Source: Xanthomonas sp. CFBP 8443
GTDB taxonomy: Bacteria > Pseudomonadota > Gammaproteobacteria > Xanthomonadales > Xanthomonadaceae
Assembly (NCBI RefSeq): GCF_025666195.1
Contig: NZ_CP102592.1
Span: 1,550,001-1,614,000 of the forward strand
Direction: 5' to 3'
Length of the DNA stretch: 64,000 bases
The position numbers and the translations under genes are program-made. Positions 17,184-25,957 of the stretch are shown one piece after another (positions within the stretch are counted from its first letter, which is position 1; every line of letters begins with the position of its first letter). Under the pieces are notes generated by a model. The model did no database searches, was not told the origin of the DNA, and was given only the letters and a program-made list of their open reading frames with translations.

Positions 17184-18068
17184 TCAGTACAGCGAACCGG
17201 CGTTGACGATCGGCTGGGCGCCGCGGTCCGAGCACAGCACGGTCAGCAGGTTGCTGACCATGTGCGCCTTGCGCTCCTCGTCCAGTTGCACCACGCCGCT
17301 CTTCTGCAGTTCGGCCAGCGCCATCTCGACCATGCCCACCGCACCGGCGACGATGCGCGTGCGTGCGGCGATCACCGCGTTGGCCTGCTGCCGCTGCAGC
17401 ATCGCCTGGGCGATTTCCGGCGCGTAGGCGAGGTGGCTGATGCGCGCTTCGATCACGTCCACGCCGGCCTGGGTCAGGCGCTCGTCGAGGTGGCGCTTGA
17501 GCTGTTCGCTGATCTCGGCCGGATGGCTGCGCAGCGAGATCTGGCTGTCCTCGTGCTGGTCGTACGGATAGCTGGTGGCCATCGCGCGCAGCGCCGATTC
17601 GGACTGGATGTGCACGAAGCTCTCGTAGTCGTCGACGTTGTACACCGCCTCGGACGCATCGATCACCTGCCACACGATCACCGCGGCGATCTCGATCGGG
17701 CTGCCGTCCAGCTCGTTGACCTTGAGCCGGCCGCTCTCGAAGTTGCGCACGCGCTGGCTGACCTTCTTCTTCGAATAGAAGGGGTTGTTCCAGCGCAGGC
17801 CGTTGTCCTTGACCGTGCCCACGTACTTGCCGAACAGGCTCAGCACCGCGGCCTGGTTCGGCTGCACCGTGTACAGCCCGCACAGGCCGAGCAGGGTCGC
17901 GGCGCCGATCAGCAGCGCCAACAGCACCAGCGGCAGCGAGGTCGGACCGCCGCCGACCGGGTCCTTGATGATGCCGATCACGAACAGCCACAGCGCCACG
18001 CCTGCCAGCGCCAGGAGGCCGAGCAGGGCCGGGATGCCGGAGAGCGAGCGAAGCGTGCGTTCTTTCAT
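17184..18068 (-). CDS. SPFH/Band 7 domain membrane protein
   Basis: A 294-residue protein with two N-terminal membrane helices (about 10-32 and 43-68) and an SPFH domain (70-240) starting [21 protein letters not shown] and containing LRWNNPFY and the typical helical ending [24 protein letters not shown] proteins form large oligomeric scaffolds in membranes and often partner with proteases; no NfeD or FtsH partner is adjacent. It is the first gene of the leftward operon. A palindromic site stands in its promoter region. Confidence 0.9.
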   Translation of the reverse strand: MKERTLRSLSGIPALLGLLALAGVALWLFVIGIIKDPVGGGPTSLPLVLLALLIGAATLLGLCGLYTVQPNQAAVLSLFGKYVGTVKDNGLRWNNPFYSKKKVSQRVRNFESGRLKVNELDGSPIEIAAVIVWQVIDASEAVYNVDDYESFVHIQSESALRAMATSYPYDQHEDSQISLRSHPAEISEQLKRHLDERLTQAGVDVIEARISHLAYAPEIAQAMLQRQQANAVIAARTRIVAGAVGMVEMALAELQKSGVVQLDEERKAHMVSNLLTVLCSDRGAQPIVNAGSLY

Positions 18069-18093
18069 TGCGGTGTTCCCCCAGGTGTGTGAA

Positions 18094-18121
18094 CAAACGA
18101 TATCACTTTGATATCTGTTTG
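18094..18121. promoter_or_regulatory. Palindromic operator candidate upstream of the SPFH operon
   Basis: Two GATATC hexamers (18099-18104 and 18110-18115) separated by ACTTT are flanked by CAAAC on the left and GTTTG on the right, giving a nearly perfect 28-base inverted repeat. It lies 26-53 bases before the SPFH start in an AT-richer patch between divergent genes. The symmetry and position suggest a repressor site. Confidence 0.55.
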
Positions 18122-18209
18122 CAAGAGGGGGTGTTCGGCCCCTTCGCGGTGGGGCGGGCGCGCCGGGCCGTTAGAATGGCGCCCCTCTTTCCGCGCAGGC
18201 ACCGCCGCC

Positions 18210-19397
18210 ATGACCACCCTGGGAACCCCGCTGTCCGCTTCCGCCACCCGCGTGCTGCTGCTGGGCTCGGGCGAACTGGGCAAGGAAGTGGCGATCGAGC
18301 TGCAGCGCTTCGGCGTGGAGGTGATCGCCGCCGATCGCTATGCCGATGCGCCGGCGATGCAGGTCGCGCACCGTTCGCACGTGCTGGACATGCTCGATGC
18401 GATGGCGCTGCGCGAGCTGATCGCGCGCGAACAGCCGGATCTGATCGTGCCGGAGATCGAGGCGATCCATACCGAGACGCTGGTGGCGCTGGAGCGCGAC
18501 CACGGCCAGCGGGTGATCCCGACCGCGCGCGCGGCGCGGCTGACCATGGACCGCGAGGGCATCCGCCGCCTGGCCGCCGAGACCCTGGGCCTGCCGACCT
18601 CGCCGTACCGCTTCGTCGACACGCCGCAGGAATACCGCGAGGCCATCGCCGCGGTCGGCCTGCCGTGCGTGGTCAAGCCGGTGATGTCGTCCTCGGGCAA
18701 GGGCCAGAGCACGCTGCGCAGCGAAGCCGAAATCGACGCCGCCTGGGAATACGCGCAGACCGGCGGCCGCGCCGGCGCCGGCCGCTGCATCGTCGAGGGC
18801 TTCATCGACTTCGACTACGAGATCACCCTGCTGACCGTGCGCCATGCCGCCGGCACCGCGTTCTGCGATCCGATCGGGCACTGGCAGAAGGATGGCGACT
18901 ACCGCGAGAGCTGGCAGCCGCAGCCGATGTCGGCGCTGGCGCTGCAGCGGGCGCAGGAGATCGCGCGCGCGGTCACCGACGACCTCGGCGGCTGGGGCCT
19001 GTTCGGCGTGGAGCTGTTCGTCAAGGGCGACGAGGTGTGGTTCAGCGAAGTCTCGCCGCGGCCGCACGACACCGGCCTGGTCACGCTGGTCTCGCAGGAA
19101 CTGAGCGAGTTCGCGTTGCATGCGCGCGCGATCCTGGGCCTGCCGATCCCGGTCATCCGCCAGAGCGGGCCGTCGGCCTCGTGCGCGCTGCTGGCGCACG
19201 GCGAAGGCGTGCCGCTGTTCGGCAACGTGGCCGCCGCGCTGCAGGCCCCGGACACCGCGCTGCGCCTGTTCGGCAAGCCCAGCGTGCACGGCCACCGCCG
19301 CGTCGGCGTGACCCTGGCGCGCGGCGCCAGCATCGACGAAGCGCGCCAGACCGCCCGTGATGCGGCAGCCGCGCTGACCATCGAACTGAAGGCCTGA
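18210..19397 (+). CDS. purT: Formate-dependent phosphoribosylglycinamide formyltransferase PurT
   Basis: A 395-residue ATP-grasp enzyme that makes formyl-GAR from GAR, formate and ATP in purine synthesis. The N-terminal Rossmann-like part has [12 protein letters not shown] and [10 protein letters not shown]; the ATP-grasp part has [32 protein letters not shown] and the metal-binding [12 protein letters not shown]. Length and motifs match E. coli PurT. The start is the ATG at 18210; the reading frame stays open upstream but without similarity. Confidence 0.97.
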   Translation: MTTLGTPLSASATRVLLLGSGELGKEVAIELQRFGVEVIAADRYADAPAMQVAHRSHVLDMLDAMALRELIAREQPDLIVPEIEAIHTETLVALERDHGQRVIPTARAARLTMDREGIRRLAAETLGLPTSPYRFVDTPQEYREAIAAVGLPCVVKPVMSSSGKGQSTLRSEAEIDAAWEYAQTGGRAGAGRCIVEGFIDFDYEITLLTVRHAAGTAFCDPIGHWQKDGDYRESWQPQPMSALALQRAQEIARAVTDDLGGWGLFGVELFVKGDEVWFSEVSPRPHDTGLVTLVSQELSEFALHARAILGLPIPVIRQSGPSASCALLAHGEGVPLFGNVAAALQAPDTALRLFGKPSVHGHRRVGVTLARGASIDEARQTARDAAAALTIELKA

Positions 19398-19430
19398 CGG
19401 CACGGAAAAGTGACGCGCTAGTCACGCCGT

Positions 19431-19458
19431 TCCCAATCCCGAATCCCAAATCCCGGCC
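19431..19458. repeat. Heptamer array A
   Basis: Four degenerate heptamers (TCCCAAT, CCCGAAT, CCCAAAT, CCCGG) follow the purT stop. They belong to the AATCCCN family seen at 22508, 28496, 33046 and, as complement, 28437 and 32948. Confidence 0.7.
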
Positions 19459-19463
19459 ACTCC

Positions 19464-20084
19464 TCAACCCGGCGGCGCGAACCGCGCCGCCGCCAGGCGG
19501 ATGCTCCACACCAGTTCCACCATCGCCAGGTTGTTGAGCAGCGCCTCGCCGCCGAGCACCAGCCAATAGCCGGCGCCGTCGACCCAGAACGGCACGAACG
19601 ACCAGTCCGGCAGCAACAGTTGCGGTTCGCTGTAGAACGACACGTAGCGCTGCGCGCCGCTCCAGCCGCGCGCGCTCTGCCGCTGGGCGAAGCCGGAGAA
19701 GTCGGCTGCGGCCACGCTCAGCGTGTCGGCCTCGTCCTGGCTCAGTCCGGCATGGCCCAGGCGGAAGCCGCCATCGGAGGCGAGCACGGCGCGGCGTTCG
19801 GCCGACAGCGGCGCGATCACGTGCTGGGCGAAATCGTCCAGGCGGATCTCCGGGCCGGGCAGCGGGCGCCGCAGCAACTGGATCCATTGCCGCTCGCGCG
19901 CCTCGGTCAGCAGGCGCTGCGCATCGCCGTCCACGCGCGTGCGCCATTCCGGCAGCGACAGCGCGCCGTGCGCGCTGAGCAGCAGTTGCAGCGCGCGCTG
20001 CATGCGGTCAGGCGCGGCGCTGGCGAAACCGTGCAGCACGCCGTGCGGCGTCGGCATCAGCCAGGTCGGGTCTTGGTCGTTCAT
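19464..20084 (-). CDS. Hypothetical protein, last gene of the roadblock/PAS operon
   Basis: A 206-residue soluble protein (MNDQDPTWLMPTPHGVLHGF at the start). No signal peptide, membrane segment or catalytic motif is evident. Sections rich in hydrophobic and aromatic residues (PDWSFVPFWVDGAGYWLVLGG and LLNNLAMVELVWSIRLAAARF) suggest a globular mixed fold. I do not recognise it. The ATG at 20084 overlaps the stop of the preceding gene by four bases (ATGA), so it is translated together with the roadblock/PAS/PhnD-like genes. Confidence 0.7.
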   Translation of the reverse strand: MNDQDPTWLMPTPHGVLHGFASAAPDRMQRALQLLLSAHGALSLPEWRTRVDGDAQRLLTEARERQWIQLLRRPLPGPEIRLDDFAQHVIAPLSAERRAVLASDGGFRLGHAGLSQDEADTLSVAAADFSGFAQRQSARGWSGAQRYVSFYSEPQLLLPDWSFVPFWVDGAGYWLVLGGEALLNNLAMVELVWSIRLAAARFAPPG

Positions 20085-20725
20085 GGCCGATGCTCTGCGA
20101 TGGAAAGAGGGAGGTCGGCGGCGATGTTGCGGCCGCCGAGCAGGTCGCGCTGCTGCAGCCAGCGTGCGGTGCGGTCCCAGCGATCGCCCAGCGCCAGCGC
20201 ATGGCGGCGCAGCTCGCGGCTGGCGAGCATGAAGGCCAGCTTGTCCTGGCAACTGATGCAGTAGTCGAGGAACTCGCGCTCGCAGCGCGCGGCGGTCAGC
20301 GGCGCGCCTTCGCACAGCGCCTCGACCACCTCGCGCACCATGCGCCGCGAATGGTCGGGGCTGGCCCGGCGGACCCGCGCCGGCACGTCCGCCGATGGTC
20401 GCGCCAGCACGCTCCAGCGCGTGGCCAGAGCATTGATCGGCAGCAACGCGTGGCCATGGCTGTGGCGCTGGAAGGCCTCGGCCACGTGCGGCGGCAGGTG
20501 CGCGGCGGCCATTTGCAGCGCGACCTGGCGCAACGCCGTGTCGTGCCGCGGCAGCGCCACGAACAGGTCGGCGAGCACGCCTTGCGCCGGCTCGTTGTCG
20601 TGCAGTTGCAGCGCCGCATGCAGGCGCGCCAGATGTGCGGCGGCGTCGCGCGGATCGCGCAGCAGCGCGCGCGCATGCGTGCGCATCACCAGGCGGGCCG
20701 GATCGGGAGCGGGGCGGGTGGCCAT
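20081..20725 (-). CDS. Hypothetical helical protein in the roadblock/PAS operon
   Basis: A 214-residue, alanine- and arginine-rich protein that looks wholly helical, with a repeat-like arrangement (LARLHAALQLHDNEPAQGVL; ALRQVALQMAAAHLPPHVAE) recalling helical hairpin repeats. Two cysteines sit in REFLDYCISCQDKL, a CxxC that could bind a metal or be redox-active. No named family is recognised. It starts ten bases after the PhnD-like gene and overlaps the next gene by four bases. Another ATG 13 codons in is also possible. Confidence 0.7.
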   Translation of the reverse strand: MATRPAPDPARLVMRTHARALLRDPRDAAAHLARLHAALQLHDNEPAQGVLADLFVALPRHDTALRQVALQMAAAHLPPHVAEAFQRHSHGHALLPINALATRWSVLARPSADVPARVRRASPDHSRRMVREVVEALCEGAPLTAARCEREFLDYCISCQDKLAFMLASRELRRHALALGDRWDRTARWLQQRDLLGGRNIAADLPLSIAEHRP

Positions 20726-20735
20726 GGCGATGCGC

Positions 20736-21491
20736 TCAGTCCAGCAGGGTGTCGATCAGGTCGATCATGAATTGCGCCTCCTCCATGCCCATCGCTTCGA
20801 AGCCCTGTTCCAGGCCCAGCGCGTCGAGCACGCCCTGGTCCTCGCGGTGCGCGGCGTCGCCCAGCGCCAGCAACGCCGCCTGCAACGCAGGCAGCTGCGC
20901 GGCGATGCGCGGATGCGCCAGCAGCACGTGGCCGATGTCGCACAACGCGCTTTCCACCAGCGGCCGCAGCCGCTCCCGGGTCAGCCGCGACAGGCGGCGA
21001 TAGGCATCGGCCAGGAACAGGCCGGCATCGGCTTCGCCTTCCAGCAGCAGCCGCGCCACCGCGGCATAGCTGCTGGCCGGGCGCCAGGCGATGCGCTCGG
21101 GGTCGAGGTCGGCCGGCTCCAGCAGGCGCAGCGCGATCAGGCGCACGTCGTGGTTGTCGGTCAGCGCGATGCGGCAGCCATAGGACAGGTCTTCCACGCA
21201 GCGCGCCGGCGCGTCCATGGCCGCGGCGATCACCACCTCGTCGGCATGCCCGCGCGGACGTGCGACCGGCAGGTAGCCGCGCGTGCGAATCAGCGCGCTG
21301 GCATCGAACGGGCTGGCGTACACCAGGTCGACCACGCTGGCGTCCAGCACCTGCTTCTGCTCGGCGGCATCGGCCGGCATCAGCAGGTGCAGGCCGACGC
21401 CGGCGCGGCGCTGCAGCACGGTGCTGAGCAGGTACCAGCCGCCGAAGTTCTCCGGCGCGAAATCCGGCGCGACCAGGAAGTCCAGGCTCAT
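20736..21491 (-). CDS. PhnD-like periplasmic-binding-fold protein lacking a signal peptide
   Basis: A 251-residue protein that starts directly with the binding fold (MSLDFLVAPDFAPENFGGWY). The pattern resembles phosphonate/phosphite-binding PhnD-type proteins: DLVYASPFDASALI, GYLPVARP, DLSYGCRIALTDNHDVR and LLLEGEADAGLF match conserved regions of that family. There is no signal peptide and no ABC permease or ATPase nearby, so it is probably a cytosolic ligand sensor and not a transporter subunit. It is joined to the PAS gene by an ATGA overlap. The ligand is unknown. Confidence 0.75.
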   Translation of the reverse strand: MSLDFLVAPDFAPENFGGWYLLSTVLQRRAGVGLHLLMPADAAEQKQVLDASVVDLVYASPFDASALIRTRGYLPVARPRGHADEVVIAAAMDAPARCVEDLSYGCRIALTDNHDVRLIALRLLEPADLDPERIAWRPASSYAAVARLLLEGEADAGLFLADAYRRLSRLTRERLRPLVESALCDIGHVLLAHPRIAAQLPALQAALLALGDAAHREDQGVLDALGLEQGFEAMGMEEAQFMIDLIDTLLD

Positions 21492-21988
21492 GCCGGCGCC
21501 TGCGCGCGTTCGTCCTGCAGCCATTGCGCGTACAGCGGTAGCAGCGCGTCGATGCGCCGCCGCGAGGGCTTGCGCCGCACGGAGGTGAAGCCGACCACCT
21601 GGCCATCGCGCACGTTCGGCAGCGCGGTGGCGTAGACCCAGTAGCAGGCGCCGTCGCGGCGCAGGTTCTTGACATAGCCGTGCCACTTCTCGCCGCGCAG
21701 CACCGTGTCCCACAGGTCGGCGAACGCGCGCCTGGGCATGTCCGGATGGCGCAGGATGCAGTGCGGCGCGCCGATCAGCGTCGCCCGCGGCCAGCCGCTG
21801 AGTTCGACGAAGGCGTCGTTGGCATGGGTGATGACGCCGTCCAGGTCGGTGCGCGACACGATCAGGCGCCCGTCCGGGTAGGCCACTTCGCGTTCGCTCC
21901 AGTACACCAGGCGGCGGCTGCCGTCGTGATAGCGCAGCTCGGCGCTGCGGTGCGGCTCGTGCGGCGGATCCATCGGCGGCAGCGGCAT
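21488..21988 (-). CDS. Aer-like PAS domain protein
   Basis: A 166-residue protein with one PAS domain (about 45-145). Its sequence follows the PAS of the aerotaxis receptor Aer: SRTDLDGVITHANDAFVELS, then ILRHPDMPRRAFADLWDTV, then W-HGYVKNLRRDG-CYWVYA. In Aer this domain binds FAD and reports redox state. It has no output domain, so it must act through a partner. The C-terminus is a short helix. It lies ten bases after the roadblock gene and overlaps the PhnD-like gene by four bases. Confidence 0.85.
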   Translation of the reverse strand: MPLPPMDPPHEPHRSAELRYHDGSRRLVYWSEREVAYPDGRLIVSRTDLDGVITHANDAFVELSGWPRATLIGAPHCILRHPDMPRRAFADLWDTVLRGEKWHGYVKNLRRDGACYWVYATALPNVRDGQVVGFTSVRRKPSRRRIDALLPLYAQWLQDERAQAPA

Positions 21989-21998
21989 GGCGGCGGCC

Positions 21999-22361
21999 CT
22001 AGAGAATCTGCTGCAGCGCCTGGGCGGCGCGCTTGATGTCCAGGAACACCAGGCCGAGCTTGGCGCTGGGCTTGGCCAGCACGGTCAGCACCGCTTCGCG
22101 CCCGGCCGCGCTCATGATCACGTAGCCGAGTTCGCCCTGGATCAGCACCCGTTCCAGCGGCCCGCGCGCCAGCTCGCGCGCGCTGCGCTCGCCCAGCGCC
22201 AGCAGCGCGGCGGACATCGCGCCGACGCGATCCTCGTCCATGCCCTGCGGCATCGCCGAGGCGATGGTCAGTCCATCCAGGGAGATCAGCGCCGAGGCCT
22301 CGATGTCGGCGGTGGCGCCGTTGAGTCCCTCCAGCGCCTGTTGCAGCTGTTGCGTTCGCAT
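21999..22361 (-). CDS. Roadblock/LC7 domain protein
   Basis: A 120-residue protein that is a single roadblock/LC7 fold: QALEGLNGATADIEASALIS, LDGLTIASAMP, a central helix around MSAALLALGERSARELARG, then VLIQGELGYVIMSAAG. MglB and other bacterial roadblock proteins dimerise and often act as GTPase-activating partners of Ras-like GTPases; no such GTPase is encoded nearby. The ATG at 22361 was chosen over one seven codons upstream because the family begins there. It is the first gene of a five-gene operon and has an FNR-type palindrome about 70 bases upstream. Confidence 0.85.
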   Translation of the reverse strand: MRTQQLQQALEGLNGATADIEASALISLDGLTIASAMPQGMDEDRVGAMSAALLALGERSARELARGPLERVLIQGELGYVIMSAAGREAVLTVLAKPSAKLGLVFLDIKRAAQALQQIL

Positions 22362-22430
22362 GCTCGCTATCCGTTGACGCATCCCGACGGGGTGCGGAAT
22401 GCATTGGATAGCGTTTGCGCGCCATTGCCC

Positions 22431-22444
22431 TTGATCTGGATCAA
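22431..22444. promoter_or_regulatory. FNR/Anr-type binding site
   Basis: TTGATCTGGATCAA is an exact match to the TTGAT-N4-ATCAA consensus, embedded in a longer palindrome CCTTGATCTGGATCAAGG. Its centre lies 76 bases before the roadblock ATG. The neighbouring phosphohydrolase gene ends, and does not begin, on the other side, so the roadblock operon is the only plausible target. Confidence 0.65.
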
Positions 22445-22507
22445 GGCCGCGGCGCGGCGACCCCCAAAGTCCGGATCAGCTCAGTCGCCGGCGACCGCCA
22501 GCGCTAC

Positions 22508-22544
22508 GAATCCCTAATCCCGACTCCCCAATCCCGACTCCCCC
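22508..22544. repeat. Heptamer array B
   Basis: About five heptamers of the AATCCCN family (TAATCCC, GACTCCC, CAATCCC, GACTCCC). The array overlaps the 3' end and stop codon of the phosphohydrolase lipoprotein gene and supplies its last residues. Confidence 0.7.
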
Positions 22545-23755
22545 GCCACATCCACCCACACCAGGTGATGGTCGCTGCCGTCGGCGATCGCCGCGGCCGG
22601 CGCGCCGGAGGCCGGCCAGAACACGCCGCTGTCCAGGTAGCGGAAACCGACCGACGGCAGCACGTAGTCCAGCCGCATCGCGCCGGACTTGGGCCCGAAG
22701 TCGCCGGTGACCTGCGCCGGCGAACCGCGCCGGACGATGCCCTGCGCGGCGTAGGCGCGCGCGGTTTCCTCGCCGCCGGCGCTGCGCGGGGTCGGGTAGC
22801 GCAGCACGCGCGGATGTTCGATCAGTTCGACGATGGCGTCGTGGCGGCCATCGCCGTCGACCGGATCGTTGTTGAGATCGCCGAGGATCACGAAGCGCGC
22901 GTCGGCGGCCAGGCCGCCGCAACGGCCGGCGTCGTCGCACAGCCAGGACGCGCTGCCGGTGCCGCCGAGGTATTCGCGCCACAGCCGCAGCTCGTCGTGG
23001 TTGCGCGCCGCGTTGCGCTTCTCCGCGCCGTCGAACACCGGCGGCGTGGGATGCGCGACCAGTGCGTGCACCACGCCCAGCGGGGTGCGCACCGGCACGT
23101 CCCAATGCGACTTCGACGACAGCCGCAGCTGCGCCCACACCGCGTCGCTGTAGAACGTGCGGCCGCTGGCCGGATCGATCGGCCGCAGCGCGCCGGGCAT
23201 CGCGCTCCACTTGAGCAGGCGGAAGCTGCGCACCGCGTCGGCGTCGATCGGGTACCTGGACAGCAGCAGCATGCCGTACTGGCCCGGATGCAGGCCGTAG
23301 CCCCAGGCGTCGTTGCCGCGCGCACGGCCCTGGCCGCCGGCGTGGCCGTCGTTGTCCAGGTCCAGGCCGCTGGGCACGCCGGTGTTCACCGGCGCCAGGT
23401 AGCGGTACGGATAGCGCAGCGCGGCGCCGCCGCCGGGTTGTGCCACGTCCAGATAGCGCTGCTGGAACAGGTCGGCGGCACGGTGCGCGTCGTCGTAGTC
23501 GAACTCGTTGAGCAGCACCAGGTCCGGGCGCACCTGCTGCAGCACCGCGGCGATCTTGCGCGCGTGCGCGCTGTCGCCCTGCAGTTCGGCGATCAGGCCG
23601 CCGTCCTCGTCCGAGTACAGCGAGGTGTTGTAGGTGGCCAGGCGCAGCGGCGCGCTCGCGGGTGCGGCGGGCGTGGCGGCGGTCGGGGCGGGGCCGGTGT
23701 GCGCGCAGGCGCCGCACAGCAGGGTCAGGGCAAGCAACAGGGCGCGTGGGTTCAT
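22514..23755 (-). CDS. Endonuclease/exonuclease/phosphatase-fold lipoprotein
   Basis: A 413-residue exported protein with the lipobox LCGAC (C18) after a hydrophobic signal. The EEP fold is shown by LRLATYNTSLYS at the start, LVLLNEFDYDD (metal-binding glutamate), VVHALVAHPTPPVF, FVILGDLNNDPVDGDG (the GDxN motif) and the final SDHHLVWVDV. Members act on nucleic acids or phosphoesters; the exported form may be a secreted nuclease or phosphodiesterase. The last eight residues (ESGLGSRD) come from heptamer array B, so the original C-terminus probably ended near WVDV. Confidence 0.85.
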   Translation of the reverse strand: MNPRALLLALTLLCGACAHTGPAPTAATPAAPASAPLRLATYNTSLYSDEDGGLIAELQGDSAHARKIAAVLQQVRPDLVLLNEFDYDDAHRAADLFQQRYLDVAQPGGGAALRYPYRYLAPVNTGVPSGLDLDNDGHAGGQGRARGNDAWGYGLHPGQYGMLLLSRYPIDADAVRSFRLLKWSAMPGALRPIDPASGRTFYSDAVWAQLRLSSKSHWDVPVRTPLGVVHALVAHPTPPVFDGAEKRNAARNHDELRLWREYLGGTGSASWLCDDAGRCGGLAADARFVILGDLNNDPVDGDGRHDAIVELIEHPRVLRYPTPRSAGGEETARAYAAQGIVRRGSPAQVTGDFGPKSGAMRLDYVLPSVGFRYLDSGVFWPASGAPAAAIADGSDHHLVWVDVAGESGLGSRD

Positions 23756-23896
23756 GCGCGCAGTTTGGCACGCGGCGCATGTCCGAACGATGGCGCCGCG
23801 GCGGCGCGCGGATCGCCGCTTGCGGAAGCTGGAGCGCGATGCCCGGGTAGGCGCAGGCAGCAGGTGCGGGCGCGGCGCGCGCGAACGCCGCCGCGC

Positions 23897-24658
23897 TCAG
23901 TCGCCGAGGCGGCCGGCGTCCTCGTCGAACGTGCGCCAGCTGCGTCCGTCGTAGGCCTGCAATGGCCGGAAGCGGCGCTTGTAGTCCATCTTCTGGTGGC
24001 CGCGGATCCAGTAGCCCAGGTACAGATAGCTCAGGCCTTCGCGCCTGGCCCATTCGATCTGGTGCAGGATCGCCAGCGTGCCCAGGCCGCGTCCGGCGGC
24101 GTCGGGATCGTAGAAAGTGTAGACCGCCGACAGCGCCTGTTCGGCGATGTCGGTCACCGCCACGCCGAGCAGCGGCCCGCGCGCACCGTCCGCCGTCTTC
24201 TGGCGCATTTCCAGGAAGCGCCCGTGCGACCAGCGGCCGATCAGGAACTGGTCGAACTCGTGCGCGCCGTGTTGGTCCATGCCGCCGCCGGGATGGCGCA
24301 TGCGCAGGTAGCGCTGGTACAGCGCCAGCTGCTCCTCGCTGCGTTCGGCGGCGACGATGCGCACGTCGATGTCGGCATTGCGCGCCAGGCAGCGGCGCTG
24401 GCTGCGGTCGGGCACGAACTCGGCGACCGGGATGCGCACCGCCACGCAAGCACGGCAGTGGTCGCAATGCGGCCGGTAGACCAGATCGCCGGAACGGCGG
24501 AAGCCCCAGCTCAGCGCCAACGGATACAGCGCGCCCAGGCGCGGGTCGTGCGGGTCCAGCACCAGGTCGCGCGCCTGCCGTTCGGGCCAATAGCCGCACG
24601 CGTGCTGACCGGTCTGGAACAGCCGCAGGTCGTCGCTGACGTCGGTATGGATGGCCAT
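23897..24658 (-). CDS. bpt: Aspartate/glutamate leucyltransferase (Bpt)
   Basis: A 253-residue ATE-family aminoacyl-tRNA-protein transferase. The cysteine pair in [47 protein letters not shown] and [16 protein letters not shown] are the family signatures. Bacterial Bpt joins leucine from Leu-tRNA to N-terminal Asp or Glu, marking proteins for ClpAP via the N-end rule. The ATG at 24658 gives the normal length; the frame runs on upstream without similarity. Confidence 0.93.
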   Translation of the reverse strand: MAIHTDVSDDLRLFQTGQHACGYWPERQARDLVLDPHDPRLGALYPLALSWGFRRSGDLVYRPHCDHCRACVAVRIPVAEFVPDRSQRRCLARNADIDVRIVAAERSEEQLALYQRYLRMRHPGGGMDQHGAHEFDQFLIGRWSHGRFLEMRQKTADGARGPLLGVAVTDIAEQALSAVYTFYDPDAAGRGLGTLAILHQIEWARREGLSYLYLGYWIRGHQKMDYKRRFRPLQAYDGRSWRTFDEDAGRLGD

Positions 24659-24875
24659 GCGGTCAGCATAGCGCTTCGCGATCGCAGCGGCCGCGACTGT
24701 CCGCCGCATGAATGCGCCCCGGCGCGGGTCAACCGCGCCGGCGCCGGGGCGTTGATTGCACTGAAGGCGCCGATGCGCCGGCCCGCTCCGCGGTCCGTCC
24801 GTTCTGCGCTGGTGACTGCCGTACGCGCGTGTCGCGTCGGCACGGTTCCTTCCTTTTCCCTCAGGGAGTTTTTCC

Positions 24876-25484
24876 ATGAATTACCGCAATCCGCTGCTCG
24901 CCCTGGCCGTGCTCGCCGTGCTGTCCGCCGGCGCCTACGCCGCCAATCCGCCGCCGCCGTCGGATCCCGCCGCGCCGGCCGATGCCGGCGGCTTCGCCAA
25001 GCTCGACAAGAACGGCGACGGCGTCGTCGATCGCAGCGAGGCCGCGGCCAACCCGCGCCTGGCCGAGCATTTCGATGCGCTCGACAAGAACCACGACGGC
25101 AAGCTGACTCCCGACGAGTTCCCGCGCCATGGCCGTCACGGCGAGCGCGGCGGACGCGGCGAGCATGGCGCGATGCTGGCCAAGCTGGACACCAACAAGG
25201 ACGGCCGCATCAGCCGCGACGAGGCCAAGGCCGATCCGAAGTTCGCCGCGCGCTTCGACAAGATGGACGCGAACAAGGACGGCTTCGCCGATCGCGCCGA
25301 CTTCGAGCTGCGTTCCAAGCAGCATCGCGACGAATGGTTCGCCAAGGCCGACACCAACAAGGACGGCATGCTCAGCCGTGCCGAGTTCGATGCGGCGCAG
25401 TCGATGCGGATGCACAAGCCCGACCACAAGCCCGGCCAGAAGCAGGGGCCGAAGCCGGCGCCGGCCGCGGCCGACGCGAACTGA
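24876..25484 (+). CDS. Secreted protein with five EF-hand loops
   Basis: A 202-residue protein with a clear signal peptide (cleavage after SAGAYA, about residue 22). Five calcium-binding loops follow: [48 protein letters not shown] and [12 protein letters not shown], each with D at positions 1, 3 and 5. The last position of the fourth loop is D in place of E. The C-terminus is a basic Lys/Pro/His tail. It is probably a periplasmic or secreted calcium-binding protein. A strong terminator follows at 25526. Confidence 0.9.
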   Translation: MNYRNPLLALAVLAVLSAGAYAANPPPPSDPAAPADAGGFAKLDKNGDGVVDRSEAAANPRLAEHFDALDKNHDGKLTPDEFPRHGRHGERGGRGEHGAMLAKLDTNKDGRISRDEAKADPKFAARFDKMDANKDGFADRADFELRSKQHRDEWFAKADTNKDGMLSRAEFDAAQSMRMHKPDHKPGQKQGPKPAPAAADAN

Positions 25485-25525
25485 GCGTCCACTCCGTAAC
25501 AAGCAACAAGGCGCCGATCGACACC

Positions 25526-25558
25526 CGCCCCTGCGCAGCGATGCGCAGGGGCGTTTTT
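25526..25558 (+). terminator. Rho-independent terminator
   Basis: CGCCCCTGCGCA (25526-25537), the loop GCGA and the exact complement at 25542-25553 are followed by TTTTT. It terminates the EF-hand gene. Confidence 0.93.
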
Positions 25559-25607
25559 GTTTGTCCACGCAGCGCTACCGCAGCACACCGGTTCAATCGC
25601 CATGCTC

Positions 25608-25915
25608 CTGTAGGAGCGGTTCCGGGTGGCCTCGGACCATCAACCGCGACAGGTACATTGGCGAAGTGACGAACTTCGGCGGTCTGTCGGGGCTGAAGCC
25701 CCTCCTACAGTGCATCCAGCCAGCCAATCGCAGGCGGTTTCAATCGCGACAGGCCCATTGGCCCAGTGGCGAACTTCGGCAGCCTGTCGGGGCTGAAGCC
25801 CTTCCTAAAGTGCAGCCAGCAGTGCCGCCAGTCAGTCGATCGCGAGCGGCTTCAACCGCCACAGGCGCGGTGGCGAAATCGCCGGCTTCGGCGGCCGTCG
25901 ATCGTCAGCGGCCAC
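25608..25915. repeat. Tandem array of about 100-base REP-like units
   Basis: Three degenerate direct repeats fill the gap between the EF-hand gene and the pathogenicity-like gene. Each contains AATCGCGACAGG-type sequence, GCGAACTTCGGCAG, GTCGGGGCTGAAGCCC and CCTCCTACAGTGCA. The third copy has decayed. The first is preceded by a CTCCTGTAGGAG palindrome. No gene is seen in the stretch. Confidence 0.75.
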
Positions 25916-25957
25916 CCCAAACCCTGCAAGAAACGCGATGCCCTTGCCGATGGCGAC

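Noticed and set aside
19405..19430. GTGAC...GTCAC hairpin after purT as a terminator
   Set aside because: The stem is only five base pairs and no T-run follows.
25608..25915. CRISPR-like array
   Set aside because: Units are about 100 bases, degenerate and contain hairpins; there are no constant short repeats with unique spacers and no cas genes.
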